From: Ilumatobacter sp963746265
GTDB lineage: Bacteria; Actinomycetota; Acidimicrobiia; Acidimicrobiales; Ilumatobacteraceae
Assembly (NCBI GenBank): GCA_963746265.1
Contig: CAVVAM010000003.1
Coordinates: 1 to 64,000, forward strand
DNA length: 64,000 nucleotides
Reading direction: 5' to 3'
Below the pieces are notes generated by a model. The model saw only the letters and a list, made by a program, of their open reading frames with translations. It was not told where the DNA came from and did not search any database. Made by a program: the position numbers and the translations under genes. Shown one piece after another: positions 33,331-41,653 of this stretch; the stretch's first letter is position 1, and every line of letters begins with the position of its first letter.

Positions 33331-34542
33331 TCAGTGGGCGGCCGCCAAGTGATGCATCGCCATCTGGACGTACATCTCCACGCCGGTCGGCATGGCGTCC
33401 TCGTCGAAGTTCACCAGGTTCGAGTGATTGGCGGGCGCGGTGCCGGGGTCGCGGTCGGGATGCGTACCGCCGAGGAACATCATCGATCCGGGCACCTCGT
33501 TGAGCACGTAGGAGAAGTCTTCGGCGGCCATCACCGGGTTCGGGAGCTGGATCACACGCTCGTGGCCCACGGCTGCCCGGGCGACACCCAGCGTGAACTC
33601 GGCGAAGTCGTGGTGGTTCGACGTGACCGGATAGCCGTAGATGATCTCCGGCTCCGACGTGGCGCCATGCGCCTCCGCGACCTTCTGGGACACCCGCTTC
33701 AGGTTGTCGTGCACCTGGGACCTGGTGCGCTCGCTGAACGTACGGATCGTGCCGTTGATCTCGGCGACCGGCGGGATGATGTTGTTCTTCGTACCGGCGT
33801 GGACCTGGCCGACCGTGACCACGGCCGGATCGAACGGATCGATCCGGCGCGTGACCATCGACTGCAGCGCCAGCACGATCTCGCACGCGATCGGAATCGG
33901 GTCGACCGCGTGGTACGGAGCGCTCGCGTGGCCGCCGGCACCGTGCACTCGGATCACGAACTCGTCGGCCGAGGCGAGGATGGGGCCGCCCTTGGTGGCG
34001 ACGACACCCGTCGGAATGGTCGAGGTGATGTGGATCGCGAACGCACCGGTCACCGGTGACGGCGTACCGTCGGCGAAGTCGGGCACGTCGAGCAACCCCT
34101 CGTCGAGCATGTATTTGGCGCCGTGATGCCCTTCCTCGCCGGGTTGGAACATGAACAGCACGCGACCGGCCATCTCGTCGATGCGCTCCGACAGCAACTT
34201 GGCGGCGGACGAGAGCATCGCAGTGTGGGTGTCGTGACCGCAGGCGTGCATCTGGCCGTCGGTCTTCGAGCTGTAGTCGAGCCCGGTGTCCTCGTTGAGA
34301 GGCAGCGCGTCCATGTCACCGCGCAGCAACACGGTCGGGCCCGGCTTCGCACCGGTCATCAATGCCGAGATGCCCGACGTCGTCTCGTGCAGCGTGATGT
34401 CGAGCGGCAGCCCGTCGAGCGACTCGAGCACGAGGTCGCGGGTGACGGGCAGATCGTTGCCGAGCTCAGGCCGCTCGTGGAGCGCCCGCCGCAGCGAGAC
34501 CGTGTCGCTCTGGATATCGAGGGCTTCGTCGTGCAGCGTCAT
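33331..34542 (-). CDS. M20-family amidohydrolase (hippurate hydrolase-like)
   Basis: A 403-residue zinc-dependent amidohydrolase/carboxypeptidase. Metal-site motifs: LRGDMDALPL, MHACGHDTHTAML, FQPGEEGHHGAKYML (catalytic Glu and metal Glu), and a C-terminal MAAEDFSYVLNEVPG plus ANHSNLVNFDE. The bacterial dimerisation domain (about 185-300) includes GGHASAPYHAVDPI. It cleaves N-acyl amino acids such as hippurate or related amides. ATG 34542 is supported by TACCAT 6 nt upstream, against a very long open frame beyond. Confidence 0.92.
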   Translation of the reverse strand: MTLHDEALDIQSDTVSLRRALHERPELGNDLPVTRDLVLESLDGLPLDITLHETTSGISALMTGAKPGPTVLLRGDMDALPLNEDTGLDYSSKTDGQMHACGHDTHTAMLSSAAKLLSERIDEMAGRVLFMFQPGEEGHHGAKYMLDEGLLDVPDFADGTPSPVTGAFAIHITSTIPTGVVATKGGPILASADEFVIRVHGAGGHASAPYHAVDPIPIACEIVLALQSMVTRRIDPFDPAVVTVGQVHAGTKNNIIPPVAEINGTIRTFSERTRSQVHDNLKRVSQKVAEAHGATSEPEIIYGYPVTSNHHDFAEFTLGVARAAVGHERVIQLPNPVMAAEDFSYVLNEVPGSMMFLGGTHPDRDPGTAPANHSNLVNFDEDAMPTGVEMYVQMAMHHLAAAH

Positions 34543-34554
34543 GATCGCATGGTA
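34543..34554 (-). promoter_or_regulatory. Predicted -10 box TACCAT of the M20 gene, facing the NUDIX promoter
   Basis: TACCAT (34549-34554, minus strand) is 6 nt before ATG 34542. On the other strand TAGGAC (34553-34558) lies 6 nt before GTG 34565, so the two divergent starts are only 22 bp apart with touching -10 elements. Confidence 0.5.
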
Positions 34555-34564
34555 GGACCTTTCC

Positions 34565-35089
34565 GTGGCGACGTCAGCAGCCGACCGGGAAGACGAGCTC
34601 GTCGAGTGGGTCGACGAGGACGATCGGGTCATCAGCGTCGTTCCGAGAGCTCGGATGCGGCGCGAGAACCTGCGCCACCGGTCGGCGGCCGTGGTCGTGC
34701 TGTCCAGCGACGGTCGGCTGCTGGCCCACCGACGCGCCGAGACCAAGGACCTCCGACCGGGCTGGTGGGACGTCTGCGCCGGCGGAGTGGTCGGCGTCGG
34801 CGAGACGTACCTCGACGCGGCGCGACGCGAGCTCGCCGAGGAGGTCGGTGTTGCCGACGTCGTACTCGAGCCGCTGGGCGTCGGTCGCTTCGACGACGAC
34901 CAATCGCACGAGATCTCACATCTCTTCGTCGCGGTCGCAGACGGCCCGTACGTGTTCGCCGACGGCGAGGTCGCGGAGGCACGTCTGGTCACTCCCCAGG
35001 AGCTCAGATCGTTGATGGCCCGCGAGCCCTTCCTGCCGTCGTGCGATGCCATGGTCCTCCCGCTCGTGGCCGGCTTCGAACCGGACTGA
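34565..35089 (+). CDS. NUDIX hydrolase (isopentenyl-diphosphate isomerase-like subgroup)
   Basis: A 174-residue NUDIX protein resembling the YfcD/IPP-isomerase-like group. Seen: DELVEWVDEDDRVISVVPRARMR at the N-terminus, LAHRRAETKDLRPGWWDV, and the NUDIX box GGVVGVGETYLDAARRELAE followed by EVG. True IPP isomerases need additional Cys and Glu residues that I do not see, so a hydrolase role is more likely. GTG 34565 is the only start compatible with the divergent neighbour. Confidence 0.85.
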   Translation: MATSAADREDELVEWVDEDDRVISVVPRARMRRENLRHRSAAVVVLSSDGRLLAHRRAETKDLRPGWWDVCAGGVVGVGETYLDAARRELAEEVGVADVVLEPLGVGRFDDDQSHEISHLFVAVADGPYVFADGEVAEARLVTPQELRSLMAREPFLPSCDAMVLPLVAGFEPD

Positions 35090-35178
35090 TCGCCACGGCG
35101 ACGGGCTGGCGACCGTCCTGTCGACCATCGTGCCGCGGCGGTGCACGTCACCCGCGTCGTCGCGTAACCTGACACGTC

Positions 35179-35412
35179 GTGCAGCGAGTCGAGTTCACCA
35201 TCGAACCCTTCCGCGAGGGCGAGCCCGGTCCGCATGTCACCGCGCCCACCGACGCCCTCCGGGCGATGGGCCTCGACGTCGAGGTCGGCCCGTTCGGTTC
35301 GAACTGCGAGGTCGACGACGTTCGAGTGCGCGACGTGGTCGCGACGATCGTCGGCACCGCTCTCGACCACGGCGCATCACGCGTCAACGTCGACATCGAG
35401 ACGGCGTCGTGA
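35179..35412 (+). CDS. Small thiamine-binding/YkoF-like protein
   Basis: A 77-residue protein with a ferredoxin-like alpha/beta pattern resembling the MTH1187/YkoF thiamine-binding group: QRVEFTIEPF...GPHVTAPTDALRAMGLDVEVGPFGSNCEVDD, then a helix and ASRVNVDIE. The assignment is tentative because the domain is slightly short. GTG 35179 has TAACCT 8 nt upstream. Its stop overlaps the start of the HTH gene (GTGA), so the two are co-translated and the small protein may be a ligand sensor for the regulator. Confidence 0.55.
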   Translation: MQRVEFTIEPFREGEPGPHVTAPTDALRAMGLDVEVGPFGSNCEVDDVRVRDVVATIVGTALDHGASRVNVDIETAS

Positions 35413-35768
35413 GCGACATGCATCCGCTGTTGAAGGCGATCAAGCCGGTGGTCGACGCGGTCGGCGCGACGATCGTGCCCGCCGACGAGCGCGAGGCGTC
35501 GGACGTTCCGCTGAGCTGGGAGGGGATGGTTGTCGGTGCGGTCCGCATGCCTCCGTTGCACGGTGCCCTCGACCGGTTGATCGACACCGTCGAGGCCGAG
35601 CTCGGTGGCCCACTGCCCGCGCTGTCGCGAGAGGACAAGCAGCGTGCCGTTCGACTGCTCGACGAGCGTGGCGCGTTCATCCTGCGACGAGCCGTCGAGG
35701 ATGTCGCCGACGCGATGGGGGTCAGCCGGATCACGATCTACAACTACCTCAACGCGATCCACCGCTGA
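35409..35768 (+). CDS. YheO-type helix-turn-helix protein lacking the PAS-like domain
   Basis: A 119-residue protein whose C-terminal half (about 70-119, LSREDKQRAVRLLDERGAFI, ILRRAVEDVADAMGVSRITI, YNYLNAI) matches the YheO HTH domain (HTH_22). In YheO-like regulators it follows a PAS-like YheO domain; here the N-terminus (about 1-65) is short and only PLSWEGMVVGAVRMPPL is distinctive. It is therefore probably a small transcription factor. GTG 35409 overlaps the stop of the thiamine-binding-like gene. Its stop is 13 bp before the HAD gene, giving a three-gene run. Confidence 0.7.
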   Translation: MSDMHPLLKAIKPVVDAVGATIVPADEREASDVPLSWEGMVVGAVRMPPLHGALDRLIDTVEAELGGPLPALSREDKQRAVRLLDERGAFILRRAVEDVADAMGVSRITIYNYLNAIHR

Positions 35769-35781
35769 TCGGACGACGGTA

Positions 35782-36492
35782 GTGACGAACACGCACGGAG
35801 ACAGGTTCGAGGTCGTCGGGTTCGACGCCGACGACACACTGTGGCGGAGTGAGGACGCCTTCCAGCACGCGGAAACGCTGTTCGCCGAGCTCGTCGCGCC
35901 TCACGCCCCCGAGGGCGTCGACGTACTCGACGCCCTGCACGCGACCGAGAGTGGCAACATCCCCATCTCCGGCTACGGCGTCAAGGCGTTCGCGCTGTCG
36001 ATGGTCCAGGCGGCCGTGACTGCGACGTCGGGTCGCGTGCCGGCGACCGTGGTCGGGAAGCTGGTCGACCACGCCCACGACATGCTGATGCAGCCGGTCG
36101 AACTGCTCGACGGCGTGCCCGAGACACTCGCCGCGGTGGGCCGGACGCACCGGCTGGTGCTGATCACGAAGGGCGACCTGGTGCACCAGACCCGCAAGAT
36201 CCGCACGTCGGGAATCGAACACCACTTCGAACACGTCTCCGTCGTGCTGGAGAAGGATCCGGACACGTATCGGCGGGCGCTGCACGAGTGGTCGATCGAT
36301 CCGGCCCGGTTCCTGTTCGTCGGCAACTCGGTTCGCTCCGACGTGCTCCCGGTACGCGAGATCGGCGGGTTCGGCGTCCACGTTCCGTACCACGTGACCT
36401 GGACGCACGAGATGGTCCACGAGCACGACGGCGCGTTCGTCGAGCTCTCGACGATCCGCGAACTGCCGGGCTGGCTGGCCAGTCGCGGGTGA
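35782..36492 (+). CDS. HAD-family phosphatase
   Basis: A 236-residue haloacid dehalogenase-type hydrolase. Motif I is GFDADDTLW (nucleophile Asp, DxDxT), motif II LITKGD, motif III the Lys of VVLEKDPDTY, and motif IV VGNSVRSDVLP (metal-binding Asp). An alpha-helical C1 cap lies between motifs I and II (about 25-105). The substrate is unknown. The GTG start at 35782 follows the HTH gene by 13 bp. Confidence 0.88.
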   Translation: MTNTHGDRFEVVGFDADDTLWRSEDAFQHAETLFAELVAPHAPEGVDVLDALHATESGNIPISGYGVKAFALSMVQAAVTATSGRVPATVVGKLVDHAHDMLMQPVELLDGVPETLAAVGRTHRLVLITKGDLVHQTRKIRTSGIEHHFEHVSVVLEKDPDTYRRALHEWSIDPARFLFVGNSVRSDVLPVREIGGFGVHVPYHVTWTHEMVHEHDGAFVELSTIRELPGWLASRG

Positions 36493-36595
36493 AGCCGGTC
36501 GTTGTGCGCTCGATGACATCGTCCACGCTGGTGGGATGGGCGACGCGCGACCCGGCCTTCCTCGGAGCGGACGGTCGTCGGCCCCCGACCGACCC

Positions 36596-37513
36596 TCAGA
36601 GCTTGCGGAGCGAGACCTGGCTCACGCGGTGGTCGCGTTCTTTGCGGATGATCAACGACGCACGCTCCCGCGTGGGCTCGATGTTCTCGCGGAGGTTGCG
36701 GCCGTTGATCGCGGCCCAGATCTGACGGGCCGTCATCTCCGCCTGCTCGTCGGTCAGGTCCGCGAAGTTGCGGAAGTAGCTGTTGGGGTCACGAAACACC
36801 GACTCGCGAAGCGCGAAGAACCGCTGGACGTACCACTCCTCGATGGCGCTGACATCGGCGTCCACGTAGATCGAGAAGTCGAAGTAGTCGCTGACGAACT
36901 CGGTGCCCTCACGATCGACCTGGAGCACGTTGAGCCCCTCGACGATCACGATGTCCGGCCGGCGCACCACCACTGTCTCTTCCGGCAGGATGTCGTAGAC
37001 CACGTGGTCGTACACCGGAGCCGAGACCTCGGGCATCCCGCTCTTGATCGCGCGGAGGAACGCCAGCAGCGATCGAGTGTCATAGCTCTCGGGGAAGCCT
37101 TTCCGGTCCATGAGGTTGCGCTCGGCCAGCACCGAGTTCGGATACAGGAAGCCGTCGGTCGTCACCAGGTCGACCTGCGGATGATTGGGCCAGCGGCTCA
37201 GCAAGGCCTGCAGGATGCGGGCGAACGTCGACTTGCCCACCGCGACCGACCCGGCGACGCCGATCACGTAGGGCACCTTGGGCGCCATCGAGCCGAGGAA
37301 GGTCGCCGACACCCGCTGGAGATCCTGCACCGCACTGACGTACAGGTTGAGCAGACGCGACAGCGGGAGGTAGATCGCCACGACCTCGTCGAGGTCGATC
37401 CGCTCGTTGATGCCTCGCAACGAATCGAGATCGTGCTGGCGGAGCGTGAGCGGTGTGGCGGCGCGGAGCACGGCCCAGTCGTCACGGCTGAACGTGAGAT
37501 ATCGATCGGGCAC
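36596..37513 (-). CDS. coaA: Pantothenate kinase type I
   Basis: A 305-residue kinase catalysing the first step of coenzyme A synthesis. Seen: Walker A GVAGSVAVGKST near 88-99, TTDGFLYPN (catalytic Asp), KGFPESYDTRSLLAFL, and DYFDFSIYVDADVSAIEEWY. Near-normal family length. GTG 37513 is preferred over GTG 37519 (two residues longer) because TAAGTT lies 6 nt before the former and would abut the latter. No Shine-Dalgarno is seen. Convergent with the HAD gene (103 bp). Confidence 0.95.
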   Translation of the reverse strand: MPDRYLTFSRDDWAVLRAATPLTLRQHDLDSLRGINERIDLDEVVAIYLPLSRLLNLYVSAVQDLQRVSATFLGSMAPKVPYVIGVAGSVAVGKSTFARILQALLSRWPNHPQVDLVTTDGFLYPNSVLAERNLMDRKGFPESYDTRSLLAFLRAIKSGMPEVSAPVYDHVVYDILPEETVVVRRPDIVIVEGLNVLQVDREGTEFVSDYFDFSIYVDADVSAIEEWYVQRFFALRESVFRDPNSYFRNFADLTDEQAEMTARQIWAAINGRNLRENIEPTRERASLIIRKERDHRVSQVSLRKL

Positions 37514-37650
37514 TGCCACAACTTAGGAGGTGCGCCGGAGAGGGGCGAGCGACCGATGAACGCCACGAGCGCCGACGAGTGCGGAGGAGCGACCGTCCGG
37601 TCGCGCCGGTGGTGCCGCTGTCGGGCCGGGCTGCGTGTCAGCATGGCCCG

Positions 37651-39018
37651 ATGGGCAGCGGGACCGCGATCGACTCGCGCAAGCAGCTCGGCTCCTGGTA
37701 CACACCCGCCGATCTGATCGAGGTCGCCGTCGATGGCGTGCTCGGCGGCTTCGATGCGGATCGTGACCGGCCCGTGACCGTGTTCGACCCGGCCTGTGGT
37801 GACGGGAGATTCCTGACCGCGGTCGGCGACCGGCTGGCTGCTGCGGGATACCGCACATCGCTCACGGGATGCGACATCGATCCCGCCGCGATCGGATCGA
37901 TCGGCGACCCTCGAATCCACGTCGTGCACGCTGATGCACTCACTCACGACTGGGGCGCCGACCGATTCGACCTCGTCGTGGGCAACCCGCCGTTCCTGTC
38001 GCAGATGGCGAGCGGGACCACCCGTGGCGGATCCAGCCGCCACGGCGGCGGTCCCTACGCCGACGCCGCCGCCGAGTTCCTCGCCCTGGCGGCCCAGTTG
38101 GCACGCCCGGACGGAGGTCGCGTCGCGCTGGTGCTGCCGCAGGCGATCCTCGGCGCCCGAGATGCCGATCCCGTCCGGCGACTGGTGACCGAGCTCGCCG
38201 ACCTCACCTGGTCGTGGTGGGCACCGCGACAGCAGCACTTCGACGCGAGCGTCAACGTCTGTGTCGTCGGCCTGCAGCGGCCGGCGACCCGCACGACCGA
38301 CCCGCTGGCGTGGACCGGCGTGGTCACCGAACGGCTCGACGTCCCACGACTCGACATGGCACGGCTGGCCACGGACGGCACGCTCGGCGACCGGGCCGAC
38401 CTGAACGCCAACTTCCGTGACGAGTACTACGCGCTGGTGCCGGCCGTCGACGACGGAGCCGACGGCCCACCGCTCGTGACGAGCGGCCTCATCGATCCCG
38501 GGGTCTGTCACTGGGGTCGCCGTCGGGTGCGATTCGCGAAGCGTGACTTCGAGCATCCACGTGTCGACCTCGACCGGCTCGCCGGAAGATTCCCGGCATG
38601 GGCCGAACGCAAGCTCGTCCCGAAGGTGTTGATCGCGAACCAGACCCGGGTGATCGAAGCGGTCGCCGACCCGGACGGGCACTGGCTGCCCGGGGTGCCG
38701 GTCACCACGGCGACGCCGACAGCCGGAGCCGACGTCTGGGAGATCGCCGCCGTCCTCACGGCACCGGTCGCCACGATCCTGGCCTGGCATCATGGGGCCG
38801 GCACCGGACTCTCGACCACGAGCGTGCGGATCGGACCGGTCTCGCTGGCCGCCACGCCGTGGCCGACCGGCTCGCTCCGCGATGCTGTCGAAGCGCTGCG
38901 CGACGGCGAGATCGAAGGATGCGGCCGAGCCGTGCTCTCGGCCTACGACGTGACGCGAGCCGAACCGATGCTCAGCTGGTGGACGGAGCGACTCCCCCAC
39001 CGCGACGACCGGCTCTGA
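37651..39018 (+). CDS. Solitary N6-adenine DNA methyltransferase
   Basis: A 455-residue DNA methyltransferase. SAM-binding motif I is VFDPACGDGRFLTAVGD, the acidic strand 2 residue is in TGCDIDPAAI, and the catalytic motif IV is DLVVGNPPFLSQ (NPPF). The order, binding motif before catalytic motif, is that of gamma/Eco57I-type enzymes. The C-terminal half (about 250-455) would be the target-recognition region. No restriction endonuclease, specificity subunit or helicase is nearby, so it is a solitary enzyme. ATG 37651 has CAGCAT 6 nt upstream. Its last 47 bp overlap, tail to tail, the anti-sigma gene. Confidence 0.85.
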   Translation: MGSGTAIDSRKQLGSWYTPADLIEVAVDGVLGGFDADRDRPVTVFDPACGDGRFLTAVGDRLAAAGYRTSLTGCDIDPAAIGSIGDPRIHVVHADALTHDWGADRFDLVVGNPPFLSQMASGTTRGGSSRHGGGPYADAAAEFLALAAQLARPDGGRVALVLPQAILGARDADPVRRLVTELADLTWSWWAPRQQHFDASVNVCVVGLQRPATRTTDPLAWTGVVTERLDVPRLDMARLATDGTLGDRADLNANFRDEYYALVPAVDDGADGPPLVTSGLIDPGVCHWGRRRVRFAKRDFEHPRVDLDRLAGRFPAWAERKLVPKVLIANQTRVIEAVADPDGHWLPGVPVTTATPTAGADVWEIAAVLTAPVATILAWHHGAGTGLSTTSVRIGPVSLAATPWPTGSLRDAVEALRDGEIEGCGRAVLSAYDVTRAEPMLSWWTERLPHRDDRL

Positions 39019-39658
39019 AGACGCGCTCCACCCGGTCCCAACCGGGTGAACCGGCGATCATCCACAGCAGCACCATGCCGACGAGTTCGACCACGTGGAC
39101 CACCTCGGACAACGCTGACCGATCCCCGCCGATCACGTCGAACAGGGCGCCGGCCAGCATGGCTCCGAACAGTGCGCCGACCAGTGGCAGCATCCCGAAC
39201 GCTCGATGTGGACGCCACACCACGTACAGCAGGCCGACACCGAGTGCGAACGTCGACGCGCCGACGTGTCGTGCGACATGGGTCGAAGCGCCGTCGATGT
39301 CGCCGAAGACGAGTGGTGAGATGCTCTGGACCATGATGAGCAGCGCACACCAGGCGAGTGCCGGACGCAGCCAGCCGCCGCGCCCCAGTCGGGCCGGTTG
39401 GGCGCGCTGCACGACGAGTTCGACGAACGCCGGGTCGAACGACGCCGCACGAATCCGTACCGACCGGGAGAGGCCGGCGACCTGCGATCGGTAGGTCGCG
39501 CACTCCGCGCACCCTTCGATGTGGCGGGCGAGCACCGCTGCCTCGACCGCGTCGAGCGCCTCGTCGGCATCGGCCGAGATCAACTCGCGAGCCGACGGAC
39601 ACGGCACGTCATCGAGCGGTGCGCCGGCCGTGTCCTCGAATCCTGATGTCGGTGCCAC
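38972..39658 (-). CDS. Membrane anti-sigma factor with zf-HC2 domain
   Basis: A 228-residue anti-sigma factor. The N-terminal zinc-binding domain has CPSARELISADADEAL and the H-x3-C-x2-C motif ARHIEGCAECATY (about 45-60). The C-terminal half holds four to five hydrophobic helices (about 95-215) with several His residues at membrane edges (STHVARHVGAS, VWRPHRAFG, SEVVHVVELVG). It is divergent from the ECF sigma gene 54 bp away and is its obvious partner. The His-rich membrane part could sense metal or redox state; that is conjecture. GTG 39658 is the start. Confidence 0.8.
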   Translation of the reverse strand: MAPTSGFEDTAGAPLDDVPCPSARELISADADEALDAVEAAVLARHIEGCAECATYRSQVAGLSRSVRIRAASFDPAFVELVVQRAQPARLGRGGWLRPALAWCALLIMVQSISPLVFGDIDGASTHVARHVGASTFALGVGLLYVVWRPHRAFGMLPLVGALFGAMLAGALFDVIGGDRSALSEVVHVVELVGMVLLWMIAGSPGWDRVERVFRAGRRGGGVAPSTS

Positions 39659-39712
39659 GATGTGACGGTCGACCCTGCCTGGTCTCTGGTTCCCGACGGC
39701 AGACTGTTTTCG

Positions 39713-40285
39713 ATGGATCGCCTGACGCGATTGCTGCTCGATGCCCAGCAGGGCGACCGGGAGGCACTCCACCAGTTCGTCGCGGAGACCCAGCACGACG
39801 TCGCGACACTCTGCCGCTACCTCGGCGACCGCGACAACAGCGATGATCTGGCACAAGAGACCTACGAGCGGGCGATTGCGTCCCTGCATCGATATCGGGC
39901 GGAGGGTCCGGCCAAACACTGGCTCCTGGCGATCGCCCGCCGCACCTGCGCCGACGCGACCCGCAAACGCGTTCGCCGGCGTCGACTCAACCAGCGGGTC
40001 GTCGACGTCGCCCGTGACGACGCGGTCATCGCCCCGACCGACGCGTTCCGGCCGGAGTGGTCGGAGCTGCTCGACGCGCTGGATCCCGACCGGCGTGCTG
40101 CGTTCGTGGTGACGCAGCTCAACGGGTTGCGCTACGACGAGGCCGCCGAGGTGCTCGACGTGCCGATCGGCACGATCCGCTCGCGTGTCTCGCGCGCTCG
40201 TGAGCAGCTCATCGAGGCGATCCAGGCGGCAGAAAACCTCGCGAGCCAGGAACCCGACGAGCGGTTGCGACGACCAGGAGGATGA
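39713..40285 (+). CDS. ECF-type RNA polymerase sigma factor
   Basis: A 190-residue ECF sigma factor. Region 2 is about 20-85 (LCRYLGDRDNSDDLAQETYE, the core-binding helix, and HWLLAIARRTCADATRKR), region 4 about 120-175 (FVVTQLNGLRYDEAAEVLDV, PIGTIRSRVSRAREQLIEAI). ATG 39713 gives the classic MDRLTRLLLDAQQGDREAL beginning; a GTG 51 bp upstream is an alternative. The stop overlaps the start of a cytochrome c gene (ATGA), and three more genes follow, each overlapping by 4 bp. The sigma factor is thus the first gene of a copper/cytochrome operon and probably autoregulates it. Confidence 0.9.
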   Translation: MDRLTRLLLDAQQGDREALHQFVAETQHDVATLCRYLGDRDNSDDLAQETYERAIASLHRYRAEGPAKHWLLAIARRTCADATRKRVRRRRLNQRVVDVARDDAVIAPTDAFRPEWSELLDALDPDRRAAFVVTQLNGLRYDEAAEVLDVPIGTIRSRVSRAREQLIEAIQAAENLASQEPDERLRRPGG

Positions 40286-40674
40286 TGAAGTCGTTCGCAC
40301 GCGTGGTGCTCGCGCTCGCCTCCGTGTCGATGCTCGCCGCATGCGGATCGAACGCCGATGACACGATCGACCTGTCCTCGTCGGCGCTCAAGGGCCGCAG
40401 CGTCGTCCGGAGCAAGGGGTGCGCGTCCTGCCACGGCGCCAATGGCGGTGGCGGTGTCGGTCCCGCTTTCGCCGGCGTGTATGGCTCGGAGGTCGTCCTG
40501 GACGACGGCGAATCGGTCGTTGCCGACCGCGAGTACCTCGTCGAGTCGATCGTCGATCCGCAGGCCAAGATCGTCGAGGGATACCGCTTGCCGATGCCTC
40601 GAACCGAGCTGACCGACGAAGAGATCGATGCCGTGATCGACTACATCGAGGAACTCGCTGAGGTCGGCTCGTGA
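40282..40674 (+). CDS. Monohaem cytochrome c lipoprotein
   Basis: A 130-residue exported class I cytochrome c. The signal peptide ends in a lipobox (MLAAC, about 17-21), and the haem motif CASCH is at about 46-50 followed by GANGGGGVGPAF. A Met in RLPMPRTELTDEE is the likely sixth ligand. It is probably an electron carrier to the oxidase CuA site or a partner of SCO1. AGGAGG lies immediately before the tandem ATG ATG start, so the second ATG (40285) may be used. Confidence 0.88.
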   Translation: MMKSFARVVLALASVSMLAACGSNADDTIDLSSSALKGRSVVRSKGCASCHGANGGGGVGPAFAGVYGSEVVLDDGESVVADREYLVESIVDPQAKIVEGYRLPMPRTELTDEEIDAVIDYIEELAEVGS

Positions 40675-41258
40675 GACGAGCGGCACTCGTGATCACAGTC
40701 GCGCTCTTGGCCGCAGCGTGCGGTGGTGGCAAACGGGAGCTGGTCGGCTTCCAGCGTGACCCGGCGCCGGTGGTGGGCGAGTTCGAGCTTCCCGACCTGT
40801 CGAACGACGGCGCACCGTTCCCCCTCCGGGCCGATTCCGGCGAACTGCTCGTCGTGTACTTCGGCTACACGAACTGCCCCGATTTCTGCCCGACCACGCT
40901 GTCCGATGTGCGATTGGCTCGTGAGCAGCTCGACGATCCGGCGCAGGTCGACGTTGCGATGGTGGCGATCGATCCCACCCGGGACCTGCCGATCCTCGCC
41001 GAGTACGTGGGAGGCTTCTTCCCCGACGACGGGCACGCGCTCGGCACCGACGACCCCGGCCTGCTCGCCCGCGTGGCGGCCCCCTTCGGAGCGCAGTACG
41101 ACGTGACCACCAACGACGACGGCGAGATCGACGTTGCTCACACCACGCAGCTGTACGCCGTCAACGATGCCGGCGAGATCGTGTTGACCTGGCAGTTCGG
41201 AGTCTCGAAGGACGAGCTCGCGGCCGACTTCGAACAGCTCCTGGAGATGGCGGCGTGA
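40671..41258 (+). CDS. SCO1/SenC-type copper chaperone lipoprotein
   Basis: A 195-residue thioredoxin-fold chaperone for assembly of the CuA centre of cytochrome oxidase. Lipobox LLAAAC near residues 12-17. The copper-binding motif is GYTNCPDFCPTTL (CxxxC), and the distal His is in DVAHTTQLYAV. GTG 40671 overlaps the cytochrome c stop by 4 bp. Its context with cytochrome c, cupredoxin and PCuAC genes fits copper delivery. Confidence 0.92.
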   Translation: MRRAALVITVALLAAACGGGKRELVGFQRDPAPVVGEFELPDLSNDGAPFPLRADSGELLVVYFGYTNCPDFCPTTLSDVRLAREQLDDPAQVDVAMVAIDPTRDLPILAEYVGGFFPDDGHALGTDDPGLLARVAAPFGAQYDVTTNDDGEIDVAHTTQLYAVNDAGEIVLTWQFGVSKDELAADFEQLLEMAA

Positions 41259-41653
41259 ACCGGGTCCAGAAGGTCGTCCTGATCCTGCTCGTGCCCGCCG
41301 TGATCGTCGGTGCGCTGTTCCTCGGACGGACGCTCCGCGACGACGAGACCTCCGGTGTCCAGGTCGCCGACGCCGACGACGCGTCGACGTTCGAGTACGA
41401 CTACACGATCCCGTTGGGGACCGCCGAGCGGATCGATGCCGGCGAGGCCGTCGAGATCGTGCCGGCCGAGCTCACCGTCAAGGTCGGCGAGGCGATCCGG
41501 ATCGTGAACGAGGACGACGAAGGCCACGTCGTCGGTGTCTTCTTCGTGGGCGCCGGTGAGACCATGACCCAGCGCTTCACTGCCCCGGGAGAGCTGTCGG
41601 GCGCCTGCTCCGTGCATTCCGACGGTGAGTTCACGTTGCGTGTCGTGGCATGA
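41255..41653 (+). CDS. Membrane-anchored cupredoxin-like protein
   Basis: A 132-residue protein with an N-terminal transmembrane anchor (VVLILLVPAVIVGALFLG) and a cupredoxin-type domain. Likely type 1 copper ligands are the His in DDEGHVVGVFF and Cys/His in SGACSVHSDGEF; the fourth (Met) is not evident. It could carry electrons or hold copper for SCO1. GTG 41255 overlaps the SCO1 stop by 4 bp. Confidence 0.8.
   Translation: MNRVQKVVLILLVPAVIVGALFLGRTLRDDETSGVQVADADDASTFEYDYTIPLGTAERIDAGEAVEIVPAELTVKVGEAIRIVNEDDEGHVVGVFFVGAGETMTQRFTAPGELSGACSVHSDGEFTLRVVA

Noticed and set aside
37651..39018. Restriction-modification or BREX-type defence system
   Set aside because: Only a methyltransferase is present; no endonuclease, specificity subunit, ATPase or phosphatase partner is encoded next to it.
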